A stretch of DNA of 64,000 bases, taken from contig CAJTCS010000006.1 in NCBI GenBank assembly GCA_910574995.1, positions 1-64,000 on the forward strand, read 5' to 3'. Below the pieces are notes generated by a model that saw only the letters and a program-made list of their open reading frames with translations, was not told where the DNA came from and did no database searches. A program made the position numbers and the translations under genes. Positions 56,094 through 64,000 of the stretch are shown here, in pieces (within the stretch, counting starts at the first letter, position 1; every line of letters starts with the position of its first letter). Source of the stretch: Oscillospiraceae bacterium. Its GTDB lineage: Bacteria; Bacillota; Clostridia; Oscillospirales; Acutalibacteraceae.

Positions 56094-56861
56094 ATGTACG
56101 CAAAACGCATCATCCCATGCCTGGACGTAAAGGACGGCAGGGTGGTAAAAGGTACGGGCTTTGTCAATATCCGGGACGCGGGGGACCCAGTGGAATGCGC
56201 CGTGGAGTATGACCGTCAGGGCGCGGACGAACTGGTGTTGCTGGACATCACCGCCTCTTCGGATGCCCGGGAAATTATTACGGACATAGTGGCCCAGGTG
56301 GCGGAAAACGTGTTCATCCCCTTTACCGTGGGGGGCGGCATCCGCACGGTGGAGGACTTTACGGGCATCCTGCGGGCCGGGGCCGACAAGGTGGCGGTAA
56401 ACTCGGCGGCGCTGCGCAACCCGGGGCTGGTCAGCCAGGCGGCGGAGAAATTCGGCAGCCAATGCGTGGTGGTAGCCATGGACGCCAAGCGCAGGCCCAC
56501 AGGGGGCTGGACGCTGTACCTGAACGGCGGGCGCGTGGACACGGGCATAGACGCGGTGGAATGGGCGGACAAGGTGCAGCGGCTGGGCGCTGGGGAGATC
56601 TTACTGACCAGCATGGACCAGGACGGCGTAAAAACGGGCTATGACCTGGAGCTGACCCGGGCCGTGTCCCAGGCGGTGTCCATCCCGGTCATAGCCTCGG
56701 GCGGGGCGGGGGCCATGGAGCACTTTTACGACGCCTTTACCCAAGGGCAGGCGGACGCGGTGCTGGCGGCGTCCCTGTTCCACTACAAGGAGACCACCGT
56801 CCCCCAGGTAAAACGCTGGCTTGCCGCCAGGGGCATACCGGTGCGGCCCCCGGCGGCTTAG
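56094..56861 (+). CDS. hisF: Imidazole glycerol phosphate synthase, cyclase subunit
   Basis: The 255-residue TIM barrel has catalytic Asp11 in [16 protein letters not shown] and the second half repeat [19 protein letters not shown]. Both phosphate sites are seen ([13 protein letters not shown] and [14 protein letters not shown]). With HisH it converts PRFAR to imidazole glycerol phosphate and AICAR. AGGAGGATGT lies upstream of ATG 56094. A CCAAAAGCC/GGCTTTTGG stem (56885-56893/56917-56925) lies after the stop and may help termination. Confidence 0.97.
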   Translation: MYAKRIIPCLDVKDGRVVKGTGFVNIRDAGDPVECAVEYDRQGADELVLLDITASSDAREIITDIVAQVAENVFIPFTVGGGIRTVEDFTGILRAGADKVAVNSAALRNPGLVSQAAEKFGSQCVVVAMDAKRRPTGGWTLYLNGGRVDTGIDAVEWADKVQRLGAGEILLTSMDQDGVKTGYDLELTRAVSQAVSIPVIASGGAGAMEHFYDAFTQGQADAVLAASLFHYKETTVPQVKRWLAARGIPVRPPAA

Positions 56862-56972
56862 GGGGATTTCTTTGCGGGAAAGCCCCAAAAGCCTTTCCCT
56901 GGCGGGCCGGACGGCGGGCTTTTGGCAAAAGGGGCGGTTATCCAAAATTTACACAAAGGCCCCGGGCGGCAC

Positions 56973-57001
56973 TTGAGAAAGCGGGCCGGTTGTGGTATAA
57001 T
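56973..57001 (+). promoter_or_regulatory. MATE gene promoter
   Basis: TTGAGA (56973-56978), 17 bases, TATAAT (56996-57001), followed by a leader of about 105 bases. Confidence 0.7.
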
Positions 57002-57113
57002 AGTCCAATATGCATGGCAGGCGCCCAGCCCCAGGCATTGGCCCGCCGGGACGTTTTTTGCGGATCCTTAAGGCAGGTTTTGGCGCGGCCCCATTAAAAA
57101 AGGAGGGATCCCA

Positions 57114-58496
57114 GTGGAGGACACACAGAAGACGCGGCTGTTTGAAAGCACGCCGGTGCCAAAGGCCGTGATGACCTTGGCCATCCCCACGGTGCTCAGT
57201 TCCTTGGTCATGGTGCTGTACAACCTGGCGGATACATACTTTGTGGGCATTTTGAACGACCCCGTCCAGACGGCGGCCGTCACCCTGGCGGGCCCGGTGC
57301 TGCTGGCCTTCAACGCCGTAAACAACCTGTTTGGCGTCGGGTCCTCCAGCATGATGAGCCGGGCCTTGGGCTCGAAGGACTTTGAAACCGTAAAGCGCAG
57401 TTCCGCCTTTGGGTTTTACCTGGCCCTGTTTTCCGGCGTCCTGTTCTCTGTGCTGTGCACAGTGTTCCAGGGGCCGCTGCTAAGGCTTCTGGGCACCAAC
57501 ACGGAGACAAACGCCGCCACCGGCGCCTATATGCTGTGGACCGTTACCTGCGGGGCGGCCCCGGCCATTGTCAATGTGGTGATGGCCTACCTGGTGCGCA
57601 GCGAGGGCGCGGCCCTTCATGCCAGCATCGGCACCATGAGCGGCTGTGTGTTGAACATCATCCTGGACCCGGTGTTTATTTTGCCTTGGGGCCTGGATAT
57701 GGGCGCGGCTGGGGCGGGCCTGGCCACCTTCCTCTCCAACTGCGTGGCCTGCCTGTATTTTTTCGTGCTGCTGTTCTGCAGGCGGGGCAAGACCTACGTC
57801 TGCGTCAGCCCCCGGATGCTCTGCTTCCGCCGCTCCATTGTGCTGGGGGTATGCGGGGTGGGGGTGCCGGCCTCCATCCAGAACCTGCTGAACGTGACGG
57901 GCATGACCATCCTGAACAACTTTGCCTCCGCCTACGGCTCGGACGCGGTGGCGGCCATGGGCATCTCCCACAAGGTGCAGATGATACCCATGCAGGTTTC
58001 CATGGGTATTTCCCAGGGCATAATGCCCTTAATCAGCTATAACTATGCCAGCGGCAACACCCCCCGCATGAAGAAGACCCTTTTCTTTACCATGCGGATT
58101 TCCTTAAGCTTCATCACCCTGGCCACCGCCGGCTTCTGCGTATTTTCTGGGCCCATTACCGCCCTGTTTATGGAAAAGCCCGAGATCGTGGCCTACGGCG
58201 GGCAGTTCCTGCGGGCCATGTCCTTGGCGCTGCCATTCCTGTGCATGGATTTCCTGGCGGTGGGGGTGTTCCAGGCCTGCGGCATGGGTTCGAAGTCTTT
58301 GCTGTTTGCCATTTTGCGCAAGATCGTCTTAGAAATACCCGCCCTGTTCGTTTTAGACTGGCTCTTCCCCCTATACGGCCTGGCCTGGGCCCAAACGGTG
58401 GCGGAGTTCATCCTGGCGGTGGCGGCGGTGGTTGTGCTGATGCGCCTGTTCCGGCGGCTGGAGAAGCGGGACCGCCTGCGGGCGGAAAAAGGATGA
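57114..58496 (+). CDS. MATE family efflux transporter
   Basis: 460 residues from GTG 57114 (AAGGAGGGA upstream). Twelve predicted spans in two six-helix bundles are seen, with TLAIPTVLSSLVMVLYNLAD near the start (the DTYFVG region that follows is family-typical) and GVPASIQNLLNVTGM opening the second half. Na+- or H+-driven export of drugs or metabolites is the family role; substrate unknown. The C-terminus is basic (RRLEKRDRLRAEKG). Confidence 0.92.
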   Translation: MEDTQKTRLFESTPVPKAVMTLAIPTVLSSLVMVLYNLADTYFVGILNDPVQTAAVTLAGPVLLAFNAVNNLFGVGSSSMMSRALGSKDFETVKRSSAFGFYLALFSGVLFSVLCTVFQGPLLRLLGTNTETNAATGAYMLWTVTCGAAPAIVNVVMAYLVRSEGAALHASIGTMSGCVLNIILDPVFILPWGLDMGAAGAGLATFLSNCVACLYFFVLLFCRRGKTYVCVSPRMLCFRRSIVLGVCGVGVPASIQNLLNVTGMTILNNFASAYGSDAVAAMGISHKVQMIPMQVSMGISQGIMPLISYNYASGNTPRMKKTLFFTMRISLSFITLATAGFCVFSGPITALFMEKPEIVAYGGQFLRAMSLALPFLCMDFLAVGVFQACGMGSKSLLFAILRKIVLEIPALFVLDWLFPLYGLAWAQTVAEFILAVAAVVVLMRLFRRLEKRDRLRAEKG

Positions 58497-58612
58497 TCGC
58501 AGACCGGCCGGGGTATCCGGTTAAAGGGTAGGTGCGGAAGAAAGGGAGCGGCGCGCTTTGCGGTAGTTTTGCCGGGCTGGCCCGGGATTTTTACACAACA
58601 GGAGATGGGGAC

Positions 58613-59338
58613 ATGAAAGAATATCCATATAAATATGAAATGCACTGCCACACCAACTGGTGCAGCGCCTGCGCCCACAACGGGCCGGAGGAGATGGCGG
58701 AGGCCTATTACAAGGCCGGGTATGCGGGGATGGTCATAACCGACCATTTCCTGCGGGGCAACACGGCTGTAGACCGGTCTTTGCCCTGGGAAGAGAAGAT
58801 GCGCTGTTATTGGCGCTCGTATGAAGCGGCCAAGGCCTGGGCAAAGGGGAAGGGGTTCCAGGTGCTGTTTGGCATAGAGCACTATTATGGGGACGGCAAA
58901 GAGGTGCTGACCTACGGCATTGGGCTGGATTTCCTGCTGGCCCACCCAGACCTGCACATGTACACGCTGGCCGACTACAGCAAGGCCGTGCATGAAGCGG
59001 GGGGGTTCCTCTCACAGGCGCACCCTTACCGCCACGCGTCCAACATCGACCCGGATGTGGCGCCCCAGCCCCAATACCTGGACGCGGCGGAGGTGTTCAA
59101 CGCCTGCAATACCCTGGAGGAGAACCGCATGGCGGCACAGATGGCCCGTGAAAACGGGCTGCTTGTCACGGCCGGCGGGGATGTCCATTCGGTACGGGAG
59201 GGGTTCCTGGGCAAGGCCGGGCTGGCTTTTGCCACGCCCCCCCAAGATGTACAGGAACTGGTGAGGCTGCTGCGGGCCGGGGACTACAAGCTGGTCATAG
59301 AAGGGGAACTGCAGGATAAGGGCTGGGGGCTTGCGTAA
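58613..59338 (+). CDS. PHP-domain phosphoesterase
   Basis: 241 residues from ATG 58613 (CAGGAGATGG upstream). PHP metal ligands are seen in EMHCHTNWCSAC, GMVITDHFLRG, LFGIEHYY, SQAHPYR and the C-terminal GGDVHSVREG. Relatives include histidinol-phosphate phosphatases and nucleases; with hisH-hisF 2 kb upstream a histidinol-phosphatase role is possible, but size and motifs fit general PHP hydrolases equally. The preceding frame upstream to 58532 lacks a good start. Confidence 0.8.
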   Translation: MKEYPYKYEMHCHTNWCSACAHNGPEEMAEAYYKAGYAGMVITDHFLRGNTAVDRSLPWEEKMRCYWRSYEAAKAWAKGKGFQVLFGIEHYYGDGKEVLTYGIGLDFLLAHPDLHMYTLADYSKAVHEAGGFLSQAHPYRHASNIDPDVAPQPQYLDAAEVFNACNTLEENRMAAQMARENGLLVTAGGDVHSVREGFLGKAGLAFATPPQDVQELVRLLRAGDYKLVIEGELQDKGWGLA

Positions 59339-59484
59339 AGGGCCGGCCCCAGAAGGCGCGCCGTGCGGGTTTTGCACGGTGGTCCGCCGCATATCGGCTG
59401 TGCCTGCCAGGCGGGCCGTGCCGTTTGGGGGCGGGCGGCCGCTTTCGCCGGCGCAAAAGGAGCTTTTCCGCCAGAAAATCCCCC

Positions 59485-59513
59485 TTGCAATGGGGCCGCG
59501 CTTCGTATATAAT
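59485..59513 (+). promoter_or_regulatory. ssrA promoter
   Basis: TTGCAA (59485-59490), 17 bases, TATAAT (59508-59513), 18 bases before the mature tmRNA 5' end. Confidence 0.8.
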
Positions 59514-59530
59514 AGGGTATATAGAGAAAC

Positions 59531-59880
59531 GGGGATGTAAAGGTTTCGACGGGGAAGGAGAGCCCTGGTAAGCGAGCAGCGGCGCGGACCGCTATAAAAC
59601 CGCAAACCTTACAAGTAAACGACAACAATTCTGTTGCTGTTGCTGCTTAACTAAGCAGCCGTTCTTGCCTGGAATACCGCGGCCAGGACAAGAGCGTCGA
59701 TGAGCGGTGAACGTGAACGAGGGCGCCGCCTTTCGCCCCCGTCATGATTTAAAAGGCTACTGACCTCCAAAGCCTGCTTTTGGGCGTTGGACAGAGGGAA
59801 TGCAAAACCAAAAGCTACGCTCGTAGAAAGCCTTGGTAATCTTTTTTCGGACGCGGGTTCGATTCCCGCCATCTCCACCA
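59531..59880 (+). ncRNA. ssrA: Transfer-messenger RNA (tmRNA)
   Basis: The 350-base gene begins GGGGATGTAAAGGTTTCGAC and ends in a tRNA-like TTCGATTCCCGCCATCTCC-ACCA with the CCA encoded. The 7-bp acceptor stem GGGGATG/CATCTCC closes with one G-T pair. The tag frame resumes at about GTA 59615 and stops at TAA 59648: VNDNNSVAVAA, a normal proteolysis tag with the -AVAA type end. It rescues stalled ribosomes with SmpB. An intrinsic terminator follows. Confidence 0.97.
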
Positions 59881-59897
59881 TCTTTACAAAGCAAAAA

Positions 59898-60000
59898 AGA
59901 TGCCACCCCCGAAAAACCGCGCCACAGCGCGGTTTTTCGGCGTTCAAGAGGCCAAAAAACGACCGTCACGGGATGACGTGTTTTGGGAGATGCCACCCCG
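59898..60000 (+). repeat. 12-base direct repeat after ssrA
   Basis: AGATGCCACCCC occurs at 59898-59909 and 59988-59999, 90 bases apart, flanking the ssrA terminator. It could be a protein-binding site or a trace of nested integrations at the tmRNA site. Confidence 0.4.
59911..59938 (+). terminator. ssrA terminator
   Basis: The 12-bp stem GAAAAACCGCGC/GCGCGGTTTTTC (59911-59922/59927-59938) has a CACA loop; the T-run is within the 3' arm. Confidence 0.85.
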
Positions 60001-60073
60001 ATTTTTGGGATCTGAACCGTCACACAGACCAAAACCAAGCCCAACGGAGACAGCAAAAGAAAAAATTTTTGAG

Positions 60074-60107
60074 AAGGCTCACAGGAAAAAACCTGTGGGC
60101 CTTTTCG
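60074..60107 (+). terminator. Hairpin before the first ICE gene
   Basis: AAGGCTCACAGG/CCTGTGGGCCTT (60074-60085/60092-60103) is followed by TTCG. It is probably a terminator or leader attenuator; the T-run is short. Confidence 0.5.
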
Positions 60108-60142
60108 CATTTCTGGACAAATTTTCAAGGAGGTATGACAGG

Positions 60143-60301
60143 GTGCCGCGCTTTACAAATAACGTGATTGATCAGGCATACGAAAACTTCATGAAGCAGA
60201 TTCCTGGTTTCCACCGGGAGCCTGACGAAGCCAGGACGATCCAGAAGGACATGGAGAGGGATAAGAAGAAGGGAGGGCGTTCTCATGATCTTCCGAAATG
60301 A
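60143..60301 (+). CDS. Small ICE protein (52 aa)
   Basis: GTG 60143 lies 9 bases after AAGGAGG (60127-60133). The product reads MPRFTNNVIDQAYENFMKQI, then PGFHREPDEARTIQKDMERD and a lysine-rich end. It is helical and charged, with no recognised domain. It overlaps the start of the next gene by 17 bases, which supports translation. It is the first gene of the post-tmRNA module. Confidence 0.6.
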   Translation: MPRFTNNVIDQAYENFMKQIPGFHREPDEARTIQKDMERDKKKGGRSHDLPK

Positions 60302-60686
60302 CACGCATGGCGTGCTGTTTGAAAAGGAAATACGGCTTCATAAGGGCTGCGGTAAAAAGATAACCGCAGCCCTTTTTTTATTGACGGCGGACTATAGGCT
60401 GTGGGCGCAGGTGGAGCCTTTCGTGGGCAGAAGGAGCATCGAAATCGAATCAGCCCGGCCCCGGCACTTGAACGGGCTGTCTTATGTGTGCTTTGTGCTG
60501 GCCAAGGATATCCTGACCGGCAGCCGGACAGTAGCTCTGGGGGAGCTGGCCGACCCCAGCCTGCTCTCACCCCGGAACTTTATGATGGTGTCACTGGCCA
60601 TGTTCATCCGGGCTTACGGGTTGAGTGCCGCAAATCAAGTGGTTATGATTCCAAAATGTGAAGGAGGCAGCGAGGATGAACTTTGA
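60285..60686 (+). CDS. ICE-associated hypothetical protein (133 aa)
   Basis: ATG 60285 follows GAAGGGAGGGCG. The 133-residue soluble protein has MIFRNDTHGVLFEKEIRLHK near the start and LLTADYRLWAQVEPFVGRRS with a helical middle; it resembles the DUF6075-type proteins seen in conjugative elements of gut Clostridia, an impression not checked by search. It overlaps both neighbours, so the cluster is tightly coupled. Confidence 0.65.
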   Translation: MIFRNDTHGVLFEKEIRLHKGCGKKITAALFLLTADYRLWAQVEPFVGRRSIEIESARPRHLNGLSYVCFVLAKDILTGSRTVALGELADPSLLSPRNFMMVSLAMFIRAYGLSAANQVVMIPKCEGGSEDEL

Positions 60687-60942
60687 TAGAAGCAAGGTTG
60701 AAAGGGTGAAAGCGCGGTATCCCGTGGGCACTCGTATCGAACTGAAAGGGCTATGCAATGACGAGCCGGGGATGCCCCCCGGCCTGTGCGGGACGGTGAT
60801 CGGGGTGGATGACCAGCCTGCTCTGCTCATGAAGTGGGATAATGGCCGGGGGTTGAGTCTTTTGCCTTATGAGGATTCCTTCTCTGTAATCGAGCAGGAA
60901 CAGGAGCAGGCCCAGGAGTCCGGCCTCACCATGCAGCTATGA
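60676..60942 (+). CDS. DUF4314-type protein (88 aa)
   Basis: ATG 60676 overlaps the preceding stop by 11 bases and follows AAGGAGGCAGCG. The protein has an SH3-like barrel motif: YPVGTRIELKGLCNDEPGMP, PGLCGTVIGVDDQPALLMKW and DNGRGLSLLPYEDSF, matching the DUF4314 family common in ICEs. The tail is glutamine- and glutamate-rich. Function is unknown. Confidence 0.8.
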   Translation: MNFDRSKVERVKARYPVGTRIELKGLCNDEPGMPPGLCGTVIGVDDQPALLMKWDNGRGLSLLPYEDSFSVIEQEQEQAQESGLTMQL

Positions 60943-61000
60943 GCAACGGACACTGGCAGCGGGGGCCTCCCCCGAAACATAAATTTCAAAAGATTGGACG

Positions 61001-61855
61001 GTGATTTTTATACTGGCAATGTTACCCTGGGTCGGCGGCAAGCAGGCCCTGTTTAAGACGATTATCAAGCGGTTCCCCTCGGACTACCGCAGGAGGACGT
61101 ATGTGGAGGTTTTCGGCGGCGGGGGCACCATGCTGCTGAACAAAGACCGCTCTGTGAAAGAAATTTTCAATGACGCCAACGGTAACCTGGTAAACCTGTA
61201 CCGGGTGGTGCGTCAGCAGCCGGAGGAACTCATGCGGCGGCTTACTTACGTCCTCAACTCCAAGGCGGATTTCCTTCTCACGAAAGAGCAGATCAAACTG
61301 GGACAGTACCGCGACCCTGTCCAGTGGGCGGCGGATTACTACCAGCTTATCAAACAGAGCTATGCGGGCAAGGGTTCTACCTTTGGTGGGAATGGCAGGA
61401 GTATGTGGGCGGCGTTCCCGCTCATCGACGCCATCTGCGCCCGGCTCCAGTATGTGGTCATCGAGAACGCGGATTTCGGGAAGGTCATCCCGGCGAACGA
61501 CTCTTCCAATACCATTTTCTATCTTGACCCGCCGTACTACTTCACGGAGGACTACTATCCCGGCCAGATCTTCACGGAGGCAGACCACTACAGGCTGTTT
61601 GAAACGGTCATGGGCATCAAGGGGCTGTGGCTGTTGTCTTACAATTTCTGCCCGGAAACGGTTGACCTTTACAGCAAGCCGGGGCTGTACATCGAAAAGC
61701 TGGAGCGGCCCAACAACATGGCCCAGAAGTACGATCCTGGCTCCATGTATGAGGAAATTTTGGTGTCTAACTTTGACACCTCAAAGCCGCGGCCGCTGCA
61801 AATGAGTTTATCCGGCGATGCGCCGGAGGAAAGGGAATTTATATGGAAACCATGA
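61001..61855 (+). CDS. DNA adenine methylase (Dam-like, D12 class)
   Basis: 284 residues from GTG 61001 (ATG 61019 is an alternative; neither has a clear ribosome site). The SAM site is near the N-terminus (MLPWVGGKQALFKTII, YVEVFGGGGTMLLNK), and catalytic DPPY is in FYLDPPYYFTEDYYPG. It methylates adenine N6 at an unknown target. No restriction endonuclease adjoins, so it is an orphan methylase probably protecting or regulating the element. Confidence 0.88.
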   Translation: MIFILAMLPWVGGKQALFKTIIKRFPSDYRRRTYVEVFGGGGTMLLNKDRSVKEIFNDANGNLVNLYRVVRQQPEELMRRLTYVLNSKADFLLTKEQIKLGQYRDPVQWAADYYQLIKQSYAGKGSTFGGNGRSMWAAFPLIDAICARLQYVVIENADFGKVIPANDSSNTIFYLDPPYYFTEDYYPGQIFTEADHYRLFETVMGIKGLWLLSYNFCPETVDLYSKPGLYIEKLERPNNMAQKYDPGSMYEEILVSNFDTSKPRPLQMSLSGDAPEEREFIWKP

Positions 61856-62187
61856 GGATGCTCAGGATTCTGGGCAAGAGGGGCCGCGTCACGGTGCCCC
61901 AGGAGGTGCGGGATGAGATAGGATTGGAGCGGGGCGACGTGGTGAGTTTTAACCTGGTGGACGAGGACAGCGTCCTCGTGAAGCGGGAAAAACTGTGCGA
62001 TAACTGCGTCACCCAGACGAACCAGACAGACATGATGGAGCTGCTGTTGCAGGCGATGCGGTTCGCCCATCCGGGGGAATCGGCGCAGGACGCCTTCGAG
62101 TTTTTGACTGATTTGACCCCGCGCCAGCGCTTTGAGTGCATAGCAAGAATAATCGCAGATTGGGCTGAGAAAATCCATGAGAAATAA
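61843..62187 (+). CDS. SpoVT/AbrB-domain transcription regulator
   Basis: The 114-residue protein overlaps the methylase by 13 bases (GGAGGAAAGGG upstream). The N-terminal swapped-hairpin DNA-binding domain has LRILGKRGRVTVPQEVRDEI and GLERGDVVSFNLVDEDSVLV. The C-terminal helical part carries a CDNC pair. It is likely a local regulator of element genes. Confidence 0.87.
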   Translation: METMRMLRILGKRGRVTVPQEVRDEIGLERGDVVSFNLVDEDSVLVKREKLCDNCVTQTNQTDMMELLLQAMRFAHPGESAQDAFEFLTDLTPRQRFECIARIIADWAEKIHEK

Positions 62188-62196
62188 GGTGGCAAT

Positions 62197-62697
62197 ATGG
62201 CAAAGAGAAAAACGAAACAGGATATGGATATCGCGGTGGATGAAGCTGTGCAGCCTCCTGCCGCTGAACCGGTCTCTGCGGGCCAGCCGGAACCGCCGAT
62301 GGAAAAGGCGATCCCGGAGCTGACGGTGCGCATCTTCCCTGTGAAGAACGCAAGAAGCAAGCTGCGGGCTACCGCTAACGTCAATATTGCGGGGGCCTTT
62401 GCCGTCCAGGGCTTCCGCATTTTTGACTCGAAAAACGGGTTGTTCGTGAAGGAGCCGGAGCGGCAGTATGTGAAGGACGGTACACAACTGTCGCAGTCGG
62501 TATTCTTCCCCATCACCAGGGAGGCGCGGGAGAAGCTGTACGGTCAGATTTTACACTCTTATGAAATGGTGATGGATCAGCAGCAGGCCCAGGGCCAGGA
62601 AGTGGATATCCCCTTTTTGACAGACGAGGACGCACCGCCAGCGCCGGAAGAGATCAGCCCCGATGACGATCTGCCCTTTGGGGTCATGCAGATGTAA
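62197..62697 (+). CDS. SpoVG family protein
   Basis: 166 residues. The core about 45-130 matches SpoVG (LTVRIFPVKNARSKLRATAN, VNIAGAFAVQGFRIFDSKNG, LFVKEPERQYVKDGT, VFFPITREAREKLY), with N-terminal and C-terminal acidic extensions not present in chromosomal SpoVG. ICE-borne SpoVG proteins are frequent in gut Firmicutes; SpoVG binds DNA or RNA and affects septation and gene expression. ATG 62197 follows AAATAAGGTGG. Confidence 0.88.
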   Translation: MAKRKTKQDMDIAVDEAVQPPAAEPVSAGQPEPPMEKAIPELTVRIFPVKNARSKLRATANVNIAGAFAVQGFRIFDSKNGLFVKEPERQYVKDGTQLSQSVFFPITREAREKLYGQILHSYEMVMDQQQAQGQEVDIPFLTDEDAPPAPEEISPDDDLPFGVMQM

Positions 62698-62744
62698 CAG
62701 GCCCGGCATGGAAAAATATTTTTAAAGATTTTTTCAAAAAATAG

Positions 62745-62774
62745 TAGACATATACCCAGCATTCCCGGTATACT
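62745..62774 (+). promoter_or_regulatory. SLH-protein gene promoter
   Basis: TAGACA (62745-62750), 18 bases, TATACT (62769-62774), 47 bases before ATG 62822. An AT-rich block with runs of A and T at 62712-62742 could act as an UP element. Confidence 0.6.
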
Positions 62775-62821
62775 GGAAGCAGCGGATAAAACCGCAAAAT
62801 CCAATGTGGGGAGTGTAAAAA

Positions 62822-63841
62822 ATGAGCAAGCTGTTCCGAAGGTTCATGGCCGCCAGCGCGGCGGCCCTCATGCTGGCAGCGCCCATGACAGCCCATGCCG
62901 CCGCCGAAAAATTCACCGACGTAAAGCCCGGCGCGTGGTATTATGACGCGGTGGACTACGCCGCCAGTGAGGGGCTGTTCAACGGCACCGGCCCCTCCAC
63001 CTTCGACCCGGAGGGCGGCATGACCCGTGGGATGTTCGTGACGGTGCTGGCCAACAAGACGGACGGGTTCGTGGCCGGGCGGTATAAGGAATCCACGTTT
63101 GCTGACGTGGCGGCGGGCCAGTGGTACGCCCCGCCAGTGGGCTGGGCCAGCCAGAACAAGCTGGTGGGCGGCGTCGGGAACGGCAGGTTCGCCCCCAACG
63201 ACAGCGTAACGCGGGAACAGATTGCTAAAATCCTCTATGACTACGCCCAGCAGACAGGGAATGACACCAGCGCGGACGAGTCCAGCCTGCAGGGGTTCGG
63301 GGATGCGGGGAAGGTTTCAAGCTGGGCCAGGCAGGCCATGGCCTGGGCCACCACCCACAGGGTCATCAAGGGGGACGGCGGCAGGCTGGACCCCCAGGGC
63401 ACGGCAACCAGGGCGCAGGTGGCGCAGATCTTCTACAACAGCCGGGGCCTGCTCACCAGCAGCACCATCCTCTCCCCCGTAGCCACCTGGGTGGTGGACG
63501 TGCCGGGGCACTATGAGACTGTGACGCGACTGGAACTACAGGAAGTGACAGTAGGCGAAGTCGGGCATTGGGAAGATATGTGGTATACAGAATGGGTATA
63601 TCGATGCAATAAATGTGGTTTTACTGCAGACACGGTCGAAGGAATCAACGCGCACTTAGACAGTACCATAGATTGGGATACCATGACAGGCCATGGAACT
63701 TATACAATGGTGTCAGGTGACCCGATTTACACGGGAGAAAAAATTTGGGTGGTGGATGTGCCCGGCCACACCGAACTCAAAATGGTAGAAGTCAAGGAAG
63801 AAGTATGGGTAGAGGAAGCAGGCCATTGGGAGTACAACTGA
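62822..63841 (+). CDS. S-layer-homology-domain surface protein
   Basis: 339 residues. The signal peptide FMAASAAALMLAAPMTAHA is cleaved near AHA-AAE. Three SLH repeats (about 28-75, 90-140, 155-205) anchor it to the cell-wall polymer: FTDVKPGAWYYDAVDYAASE, FADVAAGQWYAPPVGWASQN and FGDAGKVSSWARQAMAWATT. After about residue 225 the composition changes to lower GC and to repeated WVVDVPGHYE / WVVDVPGHTE units surrounding a zinc-finger-like YRCNKCGFTADTVEGINAHL. It has its own promoter and terminator. Likely a cell-surface factor of the ICE. Confidence 0.88.
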   Translation: MSKLFRRFMAASAAALMLAAPMTAHAAAEKFTDVKPGAWYYDAVDYAASEGLFNGTGPSTFDPEGGMTRGMFVTVLANKTDGFVAGRYKESTFADVAAGQWYAPPVGWASQNKLVGGVGNGRFAPNDSVTREQIAKILYDYAQQTGNDTSADESSLQGFGDAGKVSSWARQAMAWATTHRVIKGDGGRLDPQGTATRAQVAQIFYNSRGLLTSSTILSPVATWVVDVPGHYETVTRLELQEVTVGEVGHWEDMWYTEWVYRCNKCGFTADTVEGINAHLDSTIDWDTMTGHGTYTMVSGDPIYTGEKIWVVDVPGHTELKMVEVKEEVWVEEAGHWEYN

Positions 63842-63859
63842 ACAAGGCATAACGGCTGG

Positions 63860-63890
63860 AAAAGCCCTCTGAGACATCAGAGGGCTTTTG
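63860..63890 (+). terminator. SLH-protein gene terminator
   Basis: The 13-bp stem AAAAGCCCTCTGA/TCAGAGGGCTTTT (63860-63872/63877-63889) with a GACA loop can work in both directions. Confidence 0.88.
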
Positions 63891-63983
63891 TCATGCCCAT
63901 TTTTCATTGGAAGGGGTGCTGCGGGGCTCTCCGCCTGCCCAGCAAGGGAAGAAAATCAACAACAGACGGGAAAGGAAGGTTCA

Positions 63984-64000
63984 ATGAAACAAATATATAA
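63984..64000 (+). CDS. Start of the next gene, cut by the window end
   Basis: ATG 63984 has a good ribosome site (AAAGGAAGG) and reads MKQIY before the window stops. Product unknown. Confidence 0.4.

Larger units (their letters stand above)
59881..64000. mobile_element. Start of an ICE-like element abutting the tmRNA 3' end
   Basis: Immediately after ssrA the gene content changes to small conjugative-element proteins (DUF4314, AbrB, SpoVG, DNA adenine methylase, SLH surface protein), all on the plus strand. The 3' end of ssrA is a classic integration target. No integrase is visible, so it must be at the far end or lost; the right boundary is outside the window. Confidence 0.6.

Overview
The window looks like chromosome of a high-GC, spore-forming, anaerobic gut Firmicute (class Clostridia, probably the Oscillospirales/Ruminococcaceae side). 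Pointers are DapL-type diaminopimelate aminotransferase, type III glutamine synthetase, GTP-dependent PEP carboxykinase, a lone rubredoxin, a sigG relic, a Gram-positive rpoD/dnaG/dgt block and ICE genes typical of gut Clostridia. No genus is assigned.

Layout. (1) 1-1.9 kb: tandem hairpins, a run of four tiny or unknown membrane proteins, and a broken tyrosine recombinase. (2) 1.97-17.6 kb: a divergent nitrogen-assimilation locus. Leftward: glnA (type III), an Amt-PII fusion, then purF, asnB, pyrG, dapF and dapL. Rightward: a glutamate synthase split into three proteins, a truncated glutamine-synthetase-like protein lacking catalytic glutamates, and an ANTAR antiterminator whose receiver lacks the phosphoacceptor Asp. 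Each transcript begins with a consensus promoter, then an intrinsic terminator whose 5' arm can instead form a short hairpin with an AxxGxx hexaloop, the known ANTAR target shape. I infer an antitermination circuit in which the last gene of one operon controls both. (3) 17.7-30.7 kb: an accessory island. It holds an MFS transporter, a HEPN/MNT pair with shortened HEPN, an HTH-AIR-synthase fusion regulator with an ABC-2 exporter, a VWA fragment, two toxin-antitoxin pairs, ParM/ParR-like genes, a sigma-like regulator and a large serine recombinase. The island ends abruptly inside the 5' part of the sporulation sigma factor gene sigG; no 3' half is in this window. (4) 31-59.9 kb: housekeeping core. 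It carries a sugar isomerase, GNAT, rubredoxin, pckG, rpmE, yigZ, dgt-dnaG-rpoD, an Rrf2 regulator, rpoB-rpoC, rpsL-rpsG-fusA-tuf, hisH-hisF, a MATE pump, a PHP phosphoesterase and ssrA (tmRNA). (5) 59.9-64 kb: the start of a second mobile region directly abutting the tmRNA 3' end, with ICE-type small proteins, a DNA adenine methylase, AbrB, SpoVG and an S-layer-homology surface protein.

The strongest candidates for something new are the nitrogen switch (pseudo-glutamine synthetase plus phosphorylation-independent ANTAR protein plus paired leaders), the sigG interruption by a serine-recombinase element, and the HTH-AIRS fusion in which a purine-biosynthesis fold appears converted into a sensor. 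All functional statements are from reading the sequence; no database search was run.
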